Shown here: positions 48,149 through 57,569 of the stretch, piece after piece
How the letters are laid out: every line of letters begins with the position of its first letter
Position numbering within the stretch: position 1 is the stretch's first letter
Source of the DNA: Thalassotalea piscium
GTDB taxonomy: Bacteria; Pseudomonadota; Gammaproteobacteria; Enterobacterales; Alteromonadaceae
Direction of reading: 5' to 3'
DNA length: 64,000 bases
Assembly: GCF_030295935.1 (NCBI RefSeq)
Contig: NZ_AP027362.1
Span: forward strand, 2,170,001 to 2,234,000
Translations under genes and position numbers: made by a program
The notes under the pieces: generated by a model
Told to the model about the DNA's origin: nothing
Database searches by the model: none
What the model saw: only the letters and a program-made list of their open reading frames with translations

Positions 48149-48955
48149 CTAGTTTTTTAACCCTAGTACGTCTTGCATATCGTAGTATCCATTGGGCGCA
48201 TTATTTAACCAAAATGCTGCCCGCATTGCGCCTAAAGCAAAAGTCATACGCGAACTGGCCTTATGTGTTATTTCTAACCGTTCACCAATATCTGCAAAAA
48301 ATGCAGTGTGCTCGCCAACAATATCGCCAGCTCGAACTGTTGCAAAGCCAATGGTGTCTTTATCTCGTTCATCCGTTATACCCTCTCGGCCATAAACAGC
48401 ACATGTTGCAAGGTCTCTACCAAGGGTATCAGCAATTACCTGTCCCATTTTAACCGCAGTACCCGAAGGAGCATCTTTTTTGAATCGATGATGAGCCTCA
48501 AAAATTTCTATATCGGTATGCTCGCCAATTGCTTTTGCAGTTATTTCCAATAACTTAAAGAGTAAATTAACCCCAACACTAGTATTAGGCGCTAATAGTA
48601 CCGGCATTTTTTTACCCGCACTTTCTATCGTAGCAACCTGTTCATCGTTAAAACCTGTTGTGCCAATAACTAACGCCTTATTATGTGTTTGGCACCAAAT
48701 TAAATTTTCAAGCGTAGTTTCTATTGAGGTAAAGTCAATAAACACATCAGCATCAGTTAATTGCTCATTATCTGTTACCGCTTTTATTCCAATACCACCA
48801 ATACCAGCAAGTTCGCCCAGGTCAAAACCAGCAAACGAGGAGGTATTTCGCACACTACCTCCAACGAGTTCAATTGATTCATGCTCATGTGCCGCTTGTA
48901 TTAAGTTGCGCCCCATGCGGCCACTGCAACCGAGTATTGCTACTTTTACTTTCAT
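48149..48955 (-). CDS. dapB: 4-hydroxy-tetrahydrodipicolinate reductase
   Basis: The 268-residue enzyme reduces the DapA product with NAD(P)H in lysine and diaminopimelate synthesis. It has the nucleotide motif [32 protein letters not shown] and the catalytic [15 protein letters not shown] with His and Lys. One base separates it from the upstream small gene, implying co-translation, and about 240 bases lie between it and carA. Confidence 0.97.
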   Translation of the reverse strand: MKVKVAILGCSGRMGRNLIQAAHEHESIELVGGSVRNTSSFAGFDLGELAGIGGIGIKAVTDNEQLTDADVFIDFTSIETTLENLIWCQTHNKALVIGTTGFNDEQVATIESAGKKMPVLLAPNTSVGVNLLFKLLEITAKAIGEHTDIEIFEAHHRFKKDAPSGTAVKMGQVIADTLGRDLATCAVYGREGITDERDKDTIGFATVRAGDIVGEHTAFFADIGERLEITHKASSRMTFALGAMRAAFWLNNAPNGYYDMQDVLGLKN

Positions 48956-48956
48956 G

Positions 48957-49421
48957 TTATTGGTTACTCTTGTTCAAATTTAACGGATTATTCTGTTCTT
49001 CGGATAACGTTAGCTTTTCAGCAAAAGTTACGCTGTTTTCAACTTCATGTGACATTACATTGACTATTTTAAAGCTGTTGTTTTCTGCGAGTATATGATA
49101 ACAAGCAAAAAATGCTGCAAACACCTCTTGTTGGTCATTTATAAAAGTCCATTGCCCACCTACTACAGTTAGCGCATTATTAACCTCGGTATAGGTAATT
49201 TGGCTAAAATTGAAGTCATTGGTATTAGCATTCTTTAACTGCATGAATATTTCAGAGAACTCTTGCATAAACGCTTCAGTAGATTGAACTAGTATTAACT
49301 TGTCTGGCGTACTTAAGGTACAAGGTAATTGATAATATTTTTTAAGGTTATCGATATCATAATCTTTAAAGCAGGTAATATAACCCTGAAAAAACACCGC
49401 TAACTTCTCTTCAATGTTCAC
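48957..49421 (-). CDS. Small NTF2/SnoaL-like hypothetical protein
   Basis: About 154 residues starting at GTG 49421 ([20 protein letters not shown]). An in-frame start further upstream at 49514 would lie across the fklB terminator, so I reject it. The pattern (helical [27 protein letters not shown], then beta-rich [26 protein letters not shown] and FKIVNVMSH) resembles the NTF2/SnoaL-like fold that includes many small enzymes and binding proteins. No catalytic residues can be named. It lies one base before dapB and is probably in the same transcript. Confidence 0.65.
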   Translation of the reverse strand: MNIEEKLAVFFQGYITCFKDYDIDNLKKYYQLPCTLSTPDKLILVQSTEAFMQEFSEIFMQLKNANTNDFNFSQITYTEVNNALTVVGGQWTFINDQQEVFAAFFACYHILAENNSFKIVNVMSHEVENSVTFAEKLTLSEEQNNPLNLNKSNQ

Positions 49422-49487
49422 TTGTAATATCTCATTAGGTTTCACTACTAGAATCGATATTGTGTTAAAACAAATACATCCGCGTAT

Positions 49488-49512
49488 AAAAAAGCCCTCA
49501 ATAGAGGGCTTC
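49488..49512 (-). terminator. Terminator of the FKBP gene
   Basis: The stem AAGCCCTC / GAGGGCTT with an AATA loop is followed on the minus strand by TTTTTT, 16 bases after the stop codon of the gene at 49528. Confidence 0.9.
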
Positions 49513-49527
49513 AAATATATTCAACAA

Positions 49528-50151
49528 TTAGCTGACGACGGCTAATAGCTCAACGTCAAATACTAAGGTTGCATAAGGAGGAATAGCACCTTGTGAACCG
49601 CGCTCACCGTAAGCTAAGTTATAAGGTACGTATAAACGCCACTTTGAACCTTCAGTCATTAATTGTAATGCTTCAGTCCAACCAGCAATAACACCACCAA
49701 CAGGGAATTCGGCTGGTTGACCGCGATCATAAGAGCTATCAAATACATCGCCGTTAATGAAAGTACCGTGGTAATGCGTACGTACTGTGCTTTGCGCAGT
49801 AGGAGTTGCACCTTCACCCGTTGCTAGTACTTCATATTGTAAACCTGATTCAGTTACAGTAACTTCATCACGTTTTGCATTTTCTGCAAGGAAAGCTTCG
49901 CCTTCAGCTGATTTTTCTTTAGCTGCTGCTTGTTCTAATTCTTGAAGCTTCTGAGAAACAACAGAAAAAGCTTCATTTAAATCTTCGTCTGAAACTTGAC
50001 TAGCAACATTTGCAATAGCATCTGCTAGGCCAGCTTGTACTGCTGATACGTCAAAGTCTTTAAAAGGGTTATTACGTAATTGGTCACCTAGTTGGCGACC
50101 TACGCCGTAACTTACGCGTTGTTCAATAGTTTCGAATGTATTTTCAGACAT
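49528..50151 (-). CDS. fklB: FKBP-type peptidyl-prolyl cis-trans isomerase (FklB/FkpA type)
   Basis: About 207 residues starting MSENTFETIEQRVSYGVGRQ; the in-frame GTG three codons upstream is less likely. It has an N-terminal helical dimerisation domain (1-90) and a C-terminal FKBP domain (VRTHYHGTFINGDVFDSSYDRG, then YGERGSQGAIPPYATLVFDVELL). No signal peptide is present, so it should act in the cytosol like FklB rather than in the periplasm like FkpA. It assists protein folding. It is transcribed alone with a terminator downstream. Confidence 0.9.
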   Translation of the reverse strand: MSENTFETIEQRVSYGVGRQLGDQLRNNPFKDFDVSAVQAGLADAIANVASQVSDEDLNEAFSVVSQKLQELEQAAAKEKSAEGEAFLAENAKRDEVTVTESGLQYEVLATGEGATPTAQSTVRTHYHGTFINGDVFDSSYDRGQPAEFPVGGVIAGWTEALQLMTEGSKWRLYVPYNLAYGERGSQGAIPPYATLVFDVELLAVVS

Positions 50152-50257
50152 GTAATTCACTTTTGTTTGAGTTTGCGATAAAAAATTCGCGAAATAGTAA
50201 CATAAAGTTCAGCTATTCTGTAGGGTGAAACAAACGTTTTACTGTTTAATTTAGGAA

Positions 50258-51223
50258 TTATTTATAATTATTGTAACCCGCGTTTACTTTTACCGCCAAA
50301 CAGCTATAACACCAAGTTAAAATCGGGCTACTGAGTTTATGTTTTTCCGACAAGTGAAAGGCACTAGCAACTAAAGTGTCAAACTCAGTTGCTCTACCTT
50401 GCTCTACATCGTTTTGCATAGATGTTGTACTTTCAGGGGGCAAGTGTTCAAGTCCTTTCTTAATATTTTCAAGCAAACGTGGCGCTACAGTAACACCATC
50501 GGCTTTAGCAATTAATACATATTCATCTAACAACTGTTGTAAAAGTAAATAACATTGGGGATTTGATCTAATTTGACTTAACGGTTGCTCTACTAAACTA
50601 GAGATAGCAGCCCAAGGAGAAACAAACAAATATTTTGCCCAAACAGCATCGCTTATATCGTCTTTAATACTCACATTGACTTGTGCACGTTTTAAATCTT
50701 GTGCAACGTTTTCAATGATAGGAGTCAACCGATTAATCGCTTGTTGATTGTGAAGACCTTTTTTAACACCAAGCGTAATATGAGGATCACCACCAATATG
50801 TTCAATTATACCGTAATCATTTACGTTACAAATAATATTGGCAAAACCATTAACAATTTGCTTCGACGTTAAACCATAGGCAATTAACTTATTGTCAATA
50901 TCTATACCATTAAGTAACGGAATAACCACTGTCTTTTTACCGCATGCACGTATAATTTCTGCAACAGCCTGTTTTAGCTGATATGACTTAACAGCGATAA
51001 AAATAACATCGTACTGTATGTTGTCGTTTATTTTTTCACTAACGTTAATAGTACTTAATAATGTATTGCCATTAATACTTTTCAGCGCAAGTCCATTACT
51101 CTTAATTGCTGACAGTTGTTTTCCCCTAGCAATAAAATCTACCTGTTGATGCGTTTTATGTTGAAGTAAACGACCACCAAAATAACCACCAATAGCACCG
51201 GTTCCAAATATTAAATAACGCAC
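50258..51223 (-). CDS. Ketopantoate reductase family protein (2-dehydropantoate 2-reductase)
   Basis: The 321-residue protein has an N-terminal Rossmann motif MRYLIFGTGAIGGYFGGRLL, FIAVKSYQLKQAV, IPLLNGIDIDN and a helical C-terminal domain with AKYLFVSPWAAISSL (Lys) and STTSMQNDVEQGRATEFDTL, which carries the family Ser and Glu. These match PanE, which reduces ketopantoate to pantoate with NADPH in pantothenate synthesis. Many genomes have several paralogues with other substrates, so PanE function is likely but not certain. It is a single gene, divergent from the NhaC-family gene. Confidence 0.8.
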   Translation of the reverse strand: MRYLIFGTGAIGGYFGGRLLQHKTHQQVDFIARGKQLSAIKSNGLALKSINGNTLLSTINVSEKINDNIQYDVIFIAVKSYQLKQAVAEIIRACGKKTVVIPLLNGIDIDNKLIAYGLTSKQIVNGFANIICNVNDYGIIEHIGGDPHITLGVKKGLHNQQAINRLTPIIENVAQDLKRAQVNVSIKDDISDAVWAKYLFVSPWAAISSLVEQPLSQIRSNPQCYLLLQQLLDEYVLIAKADGVTVAPRLLENIKKGLEHLPPESTTSMQNDVEQGRATEFDTLVASAFHLSEKHKLSSPILTWCYSCLAVKVNAGYNNYK

Positions 51224-51315
51224 AAGAATCCCTTAATTCCAAACAACTAATACAAAATTAGCCGATCAATTAAATTTTTTGTTATAGTCTGCTGTCTAAA
51301 AATAACAATACCAAG

Positions 51316-52683
51316 ATGAGACCCTTAATGGCTAGTGAAGACGCTGAAAATATCGCAATTACCCCTCTTATTGAAAAACGTTTAACCAGTTTACTTCCGT
51401 TTGTACTTTTTCTGCTTTTATTCTTAGGTACTGGCATTGTTTTAACATTACAAGGTGAAGAGTTTGCCTTTTATCAATTACCCGCCAGTATTGCGATAAT
51501 TCCTGCGGTATTGTTCGCAATATATTTAGGTAAAGAAAGTTTAAATGACAAGGTTGCGCAGTTCATTGAAGGTGCTGGTCATCAAAACATTATAACCATG
51601 TGTATTATCTATTTATTGGCAGGGGCATTTGCTACGGTTGCTAAGGCTACTGGTAGCGTTGATGCGAGTGTTCAACTTGGCTTGTCTATTTTTCCAGATT
51701 ATTTACTTTTACCTGGCTTATTTATTGTGGCTGCATTTTTATCAACGGCGATGGGCACCTCAATGGGTACCATTGCAGCAATTGCCCCTATTGCTTTGGG
51801 CTTTATCGAAAGTGCGAATTTAGATGCAAGTATAGTTGCAGGCTGTATAATTTCTGGCGCTATATTTGGCGATAACTTATCGTTTATTTCAGACACCACC
51901 ATTGCCTCTACCCGCAGTCAAGGTGCGCAAATGAAGGATAAATTTAAAGTTAACTTCAAATTTGCTATTCCTGCAGCACTTATTTGTATTGTAATTTATG
52001 GGTTGATTGGCACTAGCATTCCTCACCAATTAAGCGCTGATGTATCCGTGGTTGGCTTGATCCCATACGTTACAATATTAGTATTGGCGCTTATGGGAGT
52101 GAATGTATTTGTGGTATTAATTGTTGGTATTATACTTGCCGCTTTTATTGGTATGCTAGCGAACGGTTATCAATTAGGTGCTTGGGTGAATGATATTAAC
52201 CAAGGCTTTGCTAATATGCAGGACATATTTATTCTTGCATTATTTATTGGTGGTTTAAGTGAATTAGCACGGCGTCAAGGAGGTCTTGCAGCACTTACAG
52301 ATCTGGTAAAACGACTAGCTAAAAAGCTTAGCCCTAACAACAATAAACGTGCCTCTGGAATAGGCATAGCCGCCCTTGCTTTTAGCTGTAACTTTTTTAC
52401 TGCTAACAATACTGTTTCAATTATTATTACTGGTGATACTGCTAAAGATTTAGCAACCGATGGTGACATAACACCCGCTCAATCAGCAAGTTTACTTGAT
52501 ATTTTTGCTTGTATTAACCAAGGTTTATTACCCTATGGCGCGCAAGCTTTGTTACTTGGCGCTACATTAGGGTTATCACCTGTAGAAGTAGTGGTAAGTG
52601 CTTTTTACCCGATGATCCTACTTTTCGTTGCTTCATTTACATTCTGGCGATTAACAAAAAAACCTAAAAAAGCCATGATATAA
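51316..52683 (+). CDS. NhaC-family Na+/H+ antiporter
   Basis: The 455-residue inner-membrane protein has about 11-12 helices and the ion-transporter pattern of the NhaC family, including LPGLFIVAAFLSTAMGTSMGTIAAIAPIALG, IISGAIFGDNLSFISDTTIAS (with conserved Asp residues) and FSCNFFTANNTVSIIITGD. It should exchange sodium for protons, useful for a marine bacterium, though NhaC relatives also exchange organic acids or amines. An ATG 12 bases downstream (MASEDAEN) is an alternative start. It is convergent with the M48 protease gene, with 11 bases between stops. Confidence 0.88.
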   Translation: MRPLMASEDAENIAITPLIEKRLTSLLPFVLFLLLFLGTGIVLTLQGEEFAFYQLPASIAIIPAVLFAIYLGKESLNDKVAQFIEGAGHQNIITMCIIYLLAGAFATVAKATGSVDASVQLGLSIFPDYLLLPGLFIVAAFLSTAMGTSMGTIAAIAPIALGFIESANLDASIVAGCIISGAIFGDNLSFISDTTIASTRSQGAQMKDKFKVNFKFAIPAALICIVIYGLIGTSIPHQLSADVSVVGLIPYVTILVLALMGVNVFVVLIVGIILAAFIGMLANGYQLGAWVNDINQGFANMQDIFILALFIGGLSELARRQGGLAALTDLVKRLAKKLSPNNNKRASGIGIAALAFSCNFFTANNTVSIIITGDTAKDLATDGDITPAQSASLLDIFACINQGLLPYGAQALLLGATLGLSPVEVVVSAFYPMILLFVASFTFWRLTKKPKKAMI

Positions 52684-52694
52684 AAATCAAACGC

Positions 52695-53489
52695 CTACTT
52701 GTTAGGCTTAACACAATTTGGCGTATTGCTAGACGAATAATATTGTTGAGCCTTAGGTAAGTTACGCGTTAAGTCAGAAATTCTAGTTGAATTTGATGGG
52801 TGAGTAGACAGAAATTCAGGCGGTGCACCTTTACTTACTTTCGCCATATTTTCCCACAGAGTAATAGCTCCTTTAGGTAAAAAGCCTGATTTAGCCATAA
52901 GGTTTTGTCCAATAATATCAGCTTCACTTTCATGTGAACGGCTATAAGGCATAATCAAACCATATTGTACACCCAAGCCTAAACCTGCCATCCATAAGCC
53001 TTTATTCTCAACATTATTGGCGGCTAATAAAACCTGTGCACTCGATACTGCAATCTGACTTGCAAAATTTGCCGACATTCGTTCATTCGAGTGATGTTCA
53101 ATAACATGCCCAACTTCATGACCAATAATTGCGGCTAATTGATGTTGATTTTCAGCAACATTCAAAATACCCGTATAAACACCAATTTTACCGCCAGGTA
53201 GAGCAAATGCATTCACCTGTTTAGAATCAAAAACGATAACTTCCCAAGCCCCTTTGTGTACATCGGCTGGAACATTAGCGGTAATTTTATCCGCAACACA
53301 ATACACATAGTTATTCAGTAAAGTATCTTGCGATATTTTCTGACTTTGCTTCATTTCATCAAAAGACTGTGCGCCCATTTTATTGAGCTCGTTGTCAGAG
53401 AAAAGCATAATTTGATTGCGACCAGTTGACGACTTTGTGCATGCAGAAAGTGTTAATACAGCCAAACAACATAATAGTTTAATTTTCAC
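52695..53489 (-). CDS. M48-family lipoprotein metalloprotease
   Basis: The 264-residue protein has a lipoprotein signal with cleavage Cys in LTLSAC (residue 17) and an M48 peptidase domain with the zinc motif HEVGHVIEHH and third ligand in SRSHESEAD. It resembles E. coli LoiP/YcaL, periplasmic proteases anchored to the outer membrane that degrade misassembled envelope proteins. It is a single gene; a weak hairpin GCCTA-CTTGT-TAGGC overlaps its stop and may serve as a terminator shared with the convergent antiporter gene. Confidence 0.9.
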   Translation of the reverse strand: MKIKLLCCLAVLTLSACTKSSTGRNQIMLFSDNELNKMGAQSFDEMKQSQKISQDTLLNNYVYCVADKITANVPADVHKGAWEVIVFDSKQVNAFALPGGKIGVYTGILNVAENQHQLAAIIGHEVGHVIEHHSNERMSANFASQIAVSSAQVLLAANNVENKGLWMAGLGLGVQYGLIMPYSRSHESEADIIGQNLMAKSGFLPKGAITLWENMAKVSKGAPPEFLSTHPSNSTRISDLTRNLPKAQQYYSSSNTPNCVKPNK

Positions 53490-53683
53490 AAGGCATCCTT
53501 TAAAGCTTATATGTCTTAGAGAGAGTAGTTTGATAGCTTATGTACAATTAAGATTAAACATGACTAAAGTATCAAAGCAATAAGTTTCGTACTTATAAAA
53601 ATAAGGGCAAAAGTCTATTAAATCAACGGTTGCAATTTAAAAGACTGATGCCACTTTACTTAAGACGAAGACTGGTTGATGAA

Positions 53684-55612
53684 TTATTGCTTTATTTTGA
53701 ACTCAGCTACAACAGTATTAAGCCCTTGAGCTGCACTATTCAATGTAGATGCTTCATTAGCTAACTCTTCCGCTTGTGTTGCTGAACGATTCATTAATTC
53801 GGTAATTGAAATTAAATTATGGCTAATTTCTTCAGTAGTAGTCGTTTGCTGCCCTGTCGCTGAAGCTATTTGGTTATTTTGCTGCTTCACATTGTTAATT
53901 GCGGTACTAATATCAGCTAATGCATTTTGCATAGTTTGAGCACGTTCAGTACTAGTTTGTGTTTGTGCTTGCCCTTTTTGCATGCTCGCTTCAGCTTCAC
54001 GCGCGATAAGTTGTAATTTTTCAACCATGTCTCGAATATCTTTAGTACTATCTTGAGTTCTAGCAGCTAAAGATCGCACTTCATCTGCAACTACCGCAAA
54101 GCCTCGCCCTTGTTCACCAGCACGAGCCGCTTCTATTGCAGCATTCAGTGCAAGAAAATTGGTTTGGTCTGCAATTGCTTTAATCACATCAACAACAGCG
54201 CCTATATTCTCTGACTCCTTTGCCAAACCCACTACAACAGAAAGTGCTTGTTCCATATTATCAGCGAGCAACTGCATATCGTTTAACCCATCTACTGATA
54301 ACTTTTGACCATGCAAAGCGTGTTCTTCAGCATCATTAGCTGCACTACTTGCATGAGCAGCATTATTACTAATTTCTTGAGTAGTGGCTGTCATTTCATG
54401 TACTGCCGAAGATACATTCTCTAATTGAACATTCCCTTGTTGAATTTCTTCGTTGGTTGACTCGGTAATACTTGATAATGTTTCACTGCTATTATTAACA
54501 GAATGCGCTTGCTCTGATATTTGTAAAAACAAATGTCGAAGCTTAGCTGTAAACTGGTTAAAGTATTGAGCTAGAGCGCCTACTTCGTCTTGGCTGTCTA
54601 TATGTATTTCTTGAGTTAGGTCACCATTACCGCTAGCGATGTCGCGCATGCGATTTATTAGTTGCTGTAGTGGCTGAATGATCATTGCAGTCATTAACCA
54701 TACAACAAGTAAAATAATGGCTAAAATAATAACAGTTAATGCCACAGCCCAATTTACCGCGCTTTGTACCGGCCCATCGATTAATTCAACCGGTACTAAC
54801 AATGCCACTAACCAATTCATCTGAGGGAATTCTAAACTAACAGGTTGTGTATAGGCGTAATAAACGTCGCCATTTAGGTGAACTTCTATACGTTGTGCTT
54901 GGTTAGACTTTGCCGCTTCAGCAAGCTCTGCAAACCCTTTGTTACCATCGCTCGCATTATCAAAATTTGTTAACGGATCATTCGGCACGTACGCCAAACC
55001 CGCTTGACTAGAAAAGTGAACAATATTGCCTTGTTCATCTAATAAAACCGGCAGACCTTGGCCTTGATAGCGTATAGTTTCAATTTTATCCCCTACTTTA
55101 TTGATGTGTAAATCAATCCCACCTATTCCTAATAAACTTCCGTCAGAGGTATAAATTGGACTTTGCACAACAGTTGAAATAATGCCTGTATTTAAATCTG
55201 CAGACGGAGAGTTTACAAAATAACGATTTTTCTTTAAAGCAGCGTTATACCAAGGGCGCTTAGTGGCAAAATAACCTTTATCAACAACACCAGCATCAGC
55301 CCCTGAGGTATCAACACCGGTACGGCCATTCTCTTTAAAGTACTCTCCTGTACGATTTAAAGCGAAAAACGCTGAAAGAATATTAGGATCACGGCTACTC
55401 ACAGTGACCAAACTATTATTAACGGCGTTATAACCTTCAATTTGCTGTAAGTTTGCCCCTCGACTTGGATATTTTTCAAACCACTCAATAAAGTAAGGTG
55501 TTTCTAGAAATGTTCGAGCAACCTGAGCGTACTGCACAAAAAAACTACTGACACCCTGAGCTTCTTGTTGCATTAACGATGCAACATTATTATTGACCTC
55601 ATTTTGAGTCAA
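53684..55612 (-). CDS. Methyl-accepting chemotaxis protein, lacking its N-terminal anchor because of a frameshift
   Basis: The 642-residue open frame (TTG at 55612) has a dCache sensor domain (about 10-275, [40 protein letters not shown]), a membrane helix (about 285-310), HAMP, and the signalling domain with [20 protein letters not shown]. It lacks the first membrane helix expected before the sensor. That helix is encoded just upstream in another frame (55609-55725). One missing A in the A6 run (revcomp of 55611-55618) separates the two, so the intact gene would be 53684-55725. As it stands the sensor would be stranded in the cytosol. Sequencing error is possible. Confidence 0.8.
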   Translation of the reverse strand: MTQNEVNNNVASLMQQEAQGVSSFFVQYAQVARTFLETPYFIEWFEKYPSRGANLQQIEGYNAVNNSLVTVSSRDPNILSAFFALNRTGEYFKENGRTGVDTSGADAGVVDKGYFATKRPWYNAALKKNRYFVNSPSADLNTGIISTVVQSPIYTSDGSLLGIGGIDLHINKVGDKIETIRYQGQGLPVLLDEQGNIVHFSSQAGLAYVPNDPLTNFDNASDGNKGFAELAEAAKSNQAQRIEVHLNGDVYYAYTQPVSLEFPQMNWLVALLVPVELIDGPVQSAVNWAVALTVIILAIILLVVWLMTAMIIQPLQQLINRMRDIASGNGDLTQEIHIDSQDEVGALAQYFNQFTAKLRHLFLQISEQAHSVNNSSETLSSITESTNEEIQQGNVQLENVSSAVHEMTATTQEISNNAAHASSAANDAEEHALHGQKLSVDGLNDMQLLADNMEQALSVVVGLAKESENIGAVVDVIKAIADQTNFLALNAAIEAARAGEQGRGFAVVADEVRSLAARTQDSTKDIRDMVEKLQLIAREAEASMQKGQAQTQTSTERAQTMQNALADISTAINNVKQQNNQIASATGQQTTTTEEISHNLISITELMNRSATQAEELANEASTLNSAAQGLNTVVAEFKIKQ

Positions 55613-55725
55613 TTTTTTAAATGATTAACAACTAAGAGCGACGTTAAGAGTAGAAGTATTGCTACTGCTCCGCCTATACTGATGAGTAGCTTCTGTCTAA
55701 TGGTTGCTTGTTTAAAAAAGCGCAT
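55609..55725 (-). pseudogene. Split-off N-terminal anchor of the chemotaxis receptor
   Basis: From ATG 55725 the frame reads MRFFKQATIRQKLLISIGGA and then a leucine-rich hydrophobic helix ending VVNHLKN before TGA at 55609-55611. This is a typical receptor signal-anchor: basic start, then a single helix. An AGCGGAGAAT ribosome site precedes the ATG. The next codons after a one-base insertion would read [12 protein letters not shown], joining smoothly onto the receptor. Confidence 0.75.
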
Positions 55726-56225
55726 CTTAATTCTCCGCTGTTTAACGCTGTTATCAATATAAAAAGCGTTATTTATTATTATTAGGCTGAGCGTTAATAG
55801 CTTAGTAAGCTAAATTCGCAACTAGCAAGTTGAAAATAGTATTATGGCGTTAAATTACTTTCAATAACAATTGTAAAAAGCCACCCAGCTAATACTTGTA
55901 ATTACTAGGCTGTCCAGTTACATGCAGTGCAACTAAATTCTTTTTTAACAATACGTTATAATTTCACTCTATTCAGTAAACATACGACAAAAATGATTTT
56001 AAGTACGATAAAACACATAAAAAGTATAACTAGAGAGTAAAATAGTGACTAACCTGTATTAAAATCGCTACAAACTGTATAAATAACACACTAGACTGCA
56101 GTGAATTAATCGTATTAATTCAATAATTTTTTGAATTTGTAAACATTAGTTAAGATTAGTAAATAGCACTTACTTCTACAGCATAGCCTTAATAATTAAG
56201 CGTATTTACAGTCATTATTGATACT
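55726..56225. other. AT-rich intergenic region, no gene seen
   Basis: Upstream of the chemotaxis gene lie about 500 bases with stops in all frames. It should contain that gene's promoter on the minus strand. I see no strong hairpin, tRNA or repeat until the family B element at 56226. Confidence 0.4.
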
Positions 56226-56437
56226 ATACCAATCTCACTAACTATGTGATCATTTCTACTGGCTAAAACAGTCAACTACTGCGTTATTTATTTTATAATT
56301 ATCGCTACAAGGATGTAGCTTATGTGGGCAATGCTGGAGCATAATTGCCCTGAACAACTAGTTATGAAAATAAACGCCTTGTATTTGGCTGTTTTTACTG
56401 CGTATAAAATAGATCACTTAATTAATGAAACTGGTAT
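56226..56437. repeat. Family B element, 212 bp
   Basis: From ATACCAATCTCACTAACTAT to AATTAATGAAACTGGTAT; inverted relative to the copy at 42713 and nearly identical to it, including the middle GCTACAAGGATGTAGC hairpin and GTGGGCAATGCTGGAGC. It lies 35 bases past the end of the 2H-phosphoesterase-like gene. Confidence 0.88.
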
Positions 56438-56472
56438 TACTCAATGTACGCTAGGTTAAACAGTCCGTTTTA

Positions 56473-57099
56473 TCACTTTATTAAGGTATTTATGTCTTTG
56501 CTTTCACTATAGATATCCGAAGGTTTAAAACCTAAAGTAATATGAAAATCTTTTTGCTTTAATAGAAATCCTTGCCTAAAACGTTGACCCTGTTCAGAGC
56601 TAGCCACAACAAAATAAGTTGCGCTTTTATCTTTCTCTACTCGCCCAAGACCGTGCAAGTTCACAGTAAAGCGTTGATCTAACACTAGCTGTTCCTTATT
56701 AATATTTTGATATTCATAAGGGTTGATTAAGGTTAAATGTAGTTTACCATGATCTCTTAACATTTGATTTTGACGATAATGAACAAACTCGTCATTTAAT
56801 ACGTTTTTTAATTGTGCTAAATAAATAGCTACTGTGGCTTTATTAACAACTCCGCCAAGATAAACTAAACCTTGATTATCAGTTAATTCAACTACTGATA
56901 TTTCTATCGTTTTAGATAGGCTATCGCTAGGAACAATTTGCTTAAGGGCTTTTGCTTGATGTGGCAGTATTTTAGGGTTTTTTGAGGTATTCATGACAGA
57001 CTCGGCAAAAGTTGGTGTTATGCTTTTAGCAAGTAAAGCTTCGAGTGGTAATACACACAACCCGAACATTATACCCATGTAAAAAAATGTAAATTTCAA
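56473..57099 (-). CDS. Secreted 2H phosphoesterase-like protein
   Basis: About 208 residues from a TTG start at 57099, chosen because AAGGAAC precedes it and it gives a normal signal peptide (MKFTFFYMGIMFGLCVLP, then EALLAKS). A longer open frame extends upstream but overlaps the divergent gene and lacks signal-like character. Two short motifs, HLTLIN and HITLGF, are spaced about 65 residues apart as in the 2H phosphoesterase superfamily, whose paired H-x-T/S residues open cyclic nucleotide phosphates or RNA ends. An exported member is unusual; its substrate is unknown. It is divergent from the membrane protein at 57206. Confidence 0.6.
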   Translation of the reverse strand: MKFTFFYMGIMFGLCVLPLEALLAKSITPTFAESVMNTSKNPKILPHQAKALKQIVPSDSLSKTIEISVVELTDNQGLVYLGGVVNKATVAIYLAQLKNVLNDEFVHYRQNQMLRDHGKLHLTLINPYEYQNINKEQLVLDQRFTVNLHGLGRVEKDKSATYFVVASSEQGQRFRQGFLLKQKDFHITLGFKPSDIYSESKDINTLIK

Positions 57100-57205
57100 T
57101 TTAATATAGTTCCTTTCTAGTGATTTAAAACAGCAAATGTTGCCAAAGCTATAGCATGTTTGTGTGTTATTATGCATTTTATTACTAAAGACATACATTG
57201 TACTT

Positions 57206-57568
57206 ATGAAATTTATTATTACGCCTGAGTTATTTAATAACCTTGCTATCACCTTATTTGATTTTCGCTGGCGAATTTTAATTTGGGGCATTTGCTCCTT
57301 TATTTTATCTTTTGTGCTGCAACAGCAACTGCACTCAAAAGCACCATTGTCTTTACTATTTATAACATTATTTTTATTGTTTTTAGCTTTACAGTCTTTA
57401 GTGATTTCTGCCTTTATCTTCTTTTTTCATCGATTACCTTCAAACATAAATCAAAATAATAGTTTACATCGATTTTACCGAATAATTGAATGGTGTGAGG
57501 CGCTACTTTTTGCACTATTGTTACCTCTGCCATTACTCCTCTTTATCTACGCATTATGGGTTATATAA
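57206..57568 (+). CDS. Small hydrophobic membrane protein, unknown
   Basis: About 120 residues from ATG 57206 (MKFIITPELFNNLAITLFDF) with three hydrophobic helices at about 22-38, 45-68 and 98-118. A GTG 42 bases upstream is possible but less likely. No family is recognised. Its TAA is followed after one base by the ATG of the NAD(P)-binding protein, so the two are very likely translated together. Confidence 0.65.
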   Translation: MKFIITPELFNNLAITLFDFRWRILIWGICSFILSFVLQQQLHSKAPLSLLFITLFLLFLALQSLVISAFIFFFHRLPSNINQNNSLHRFYRIIEWCEALLFALLLPLPLLLFIYALWVI

Positions 57569-57569
57569 T

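Noticed and set aside
49422-49514. N-terminal extension of the NTF2-like gene
   Set aside because: It would be translated from within the fklB terminator hairpin; the GTG at 49421 is more sensible.
57100-57291. N-terminal extension of the 2H phosphoesterase-like protein
   Set aside because: It overlaps the divergent gene start and hides a clear signal peptide; a TTG with AAGGAAC nearby is preferred.
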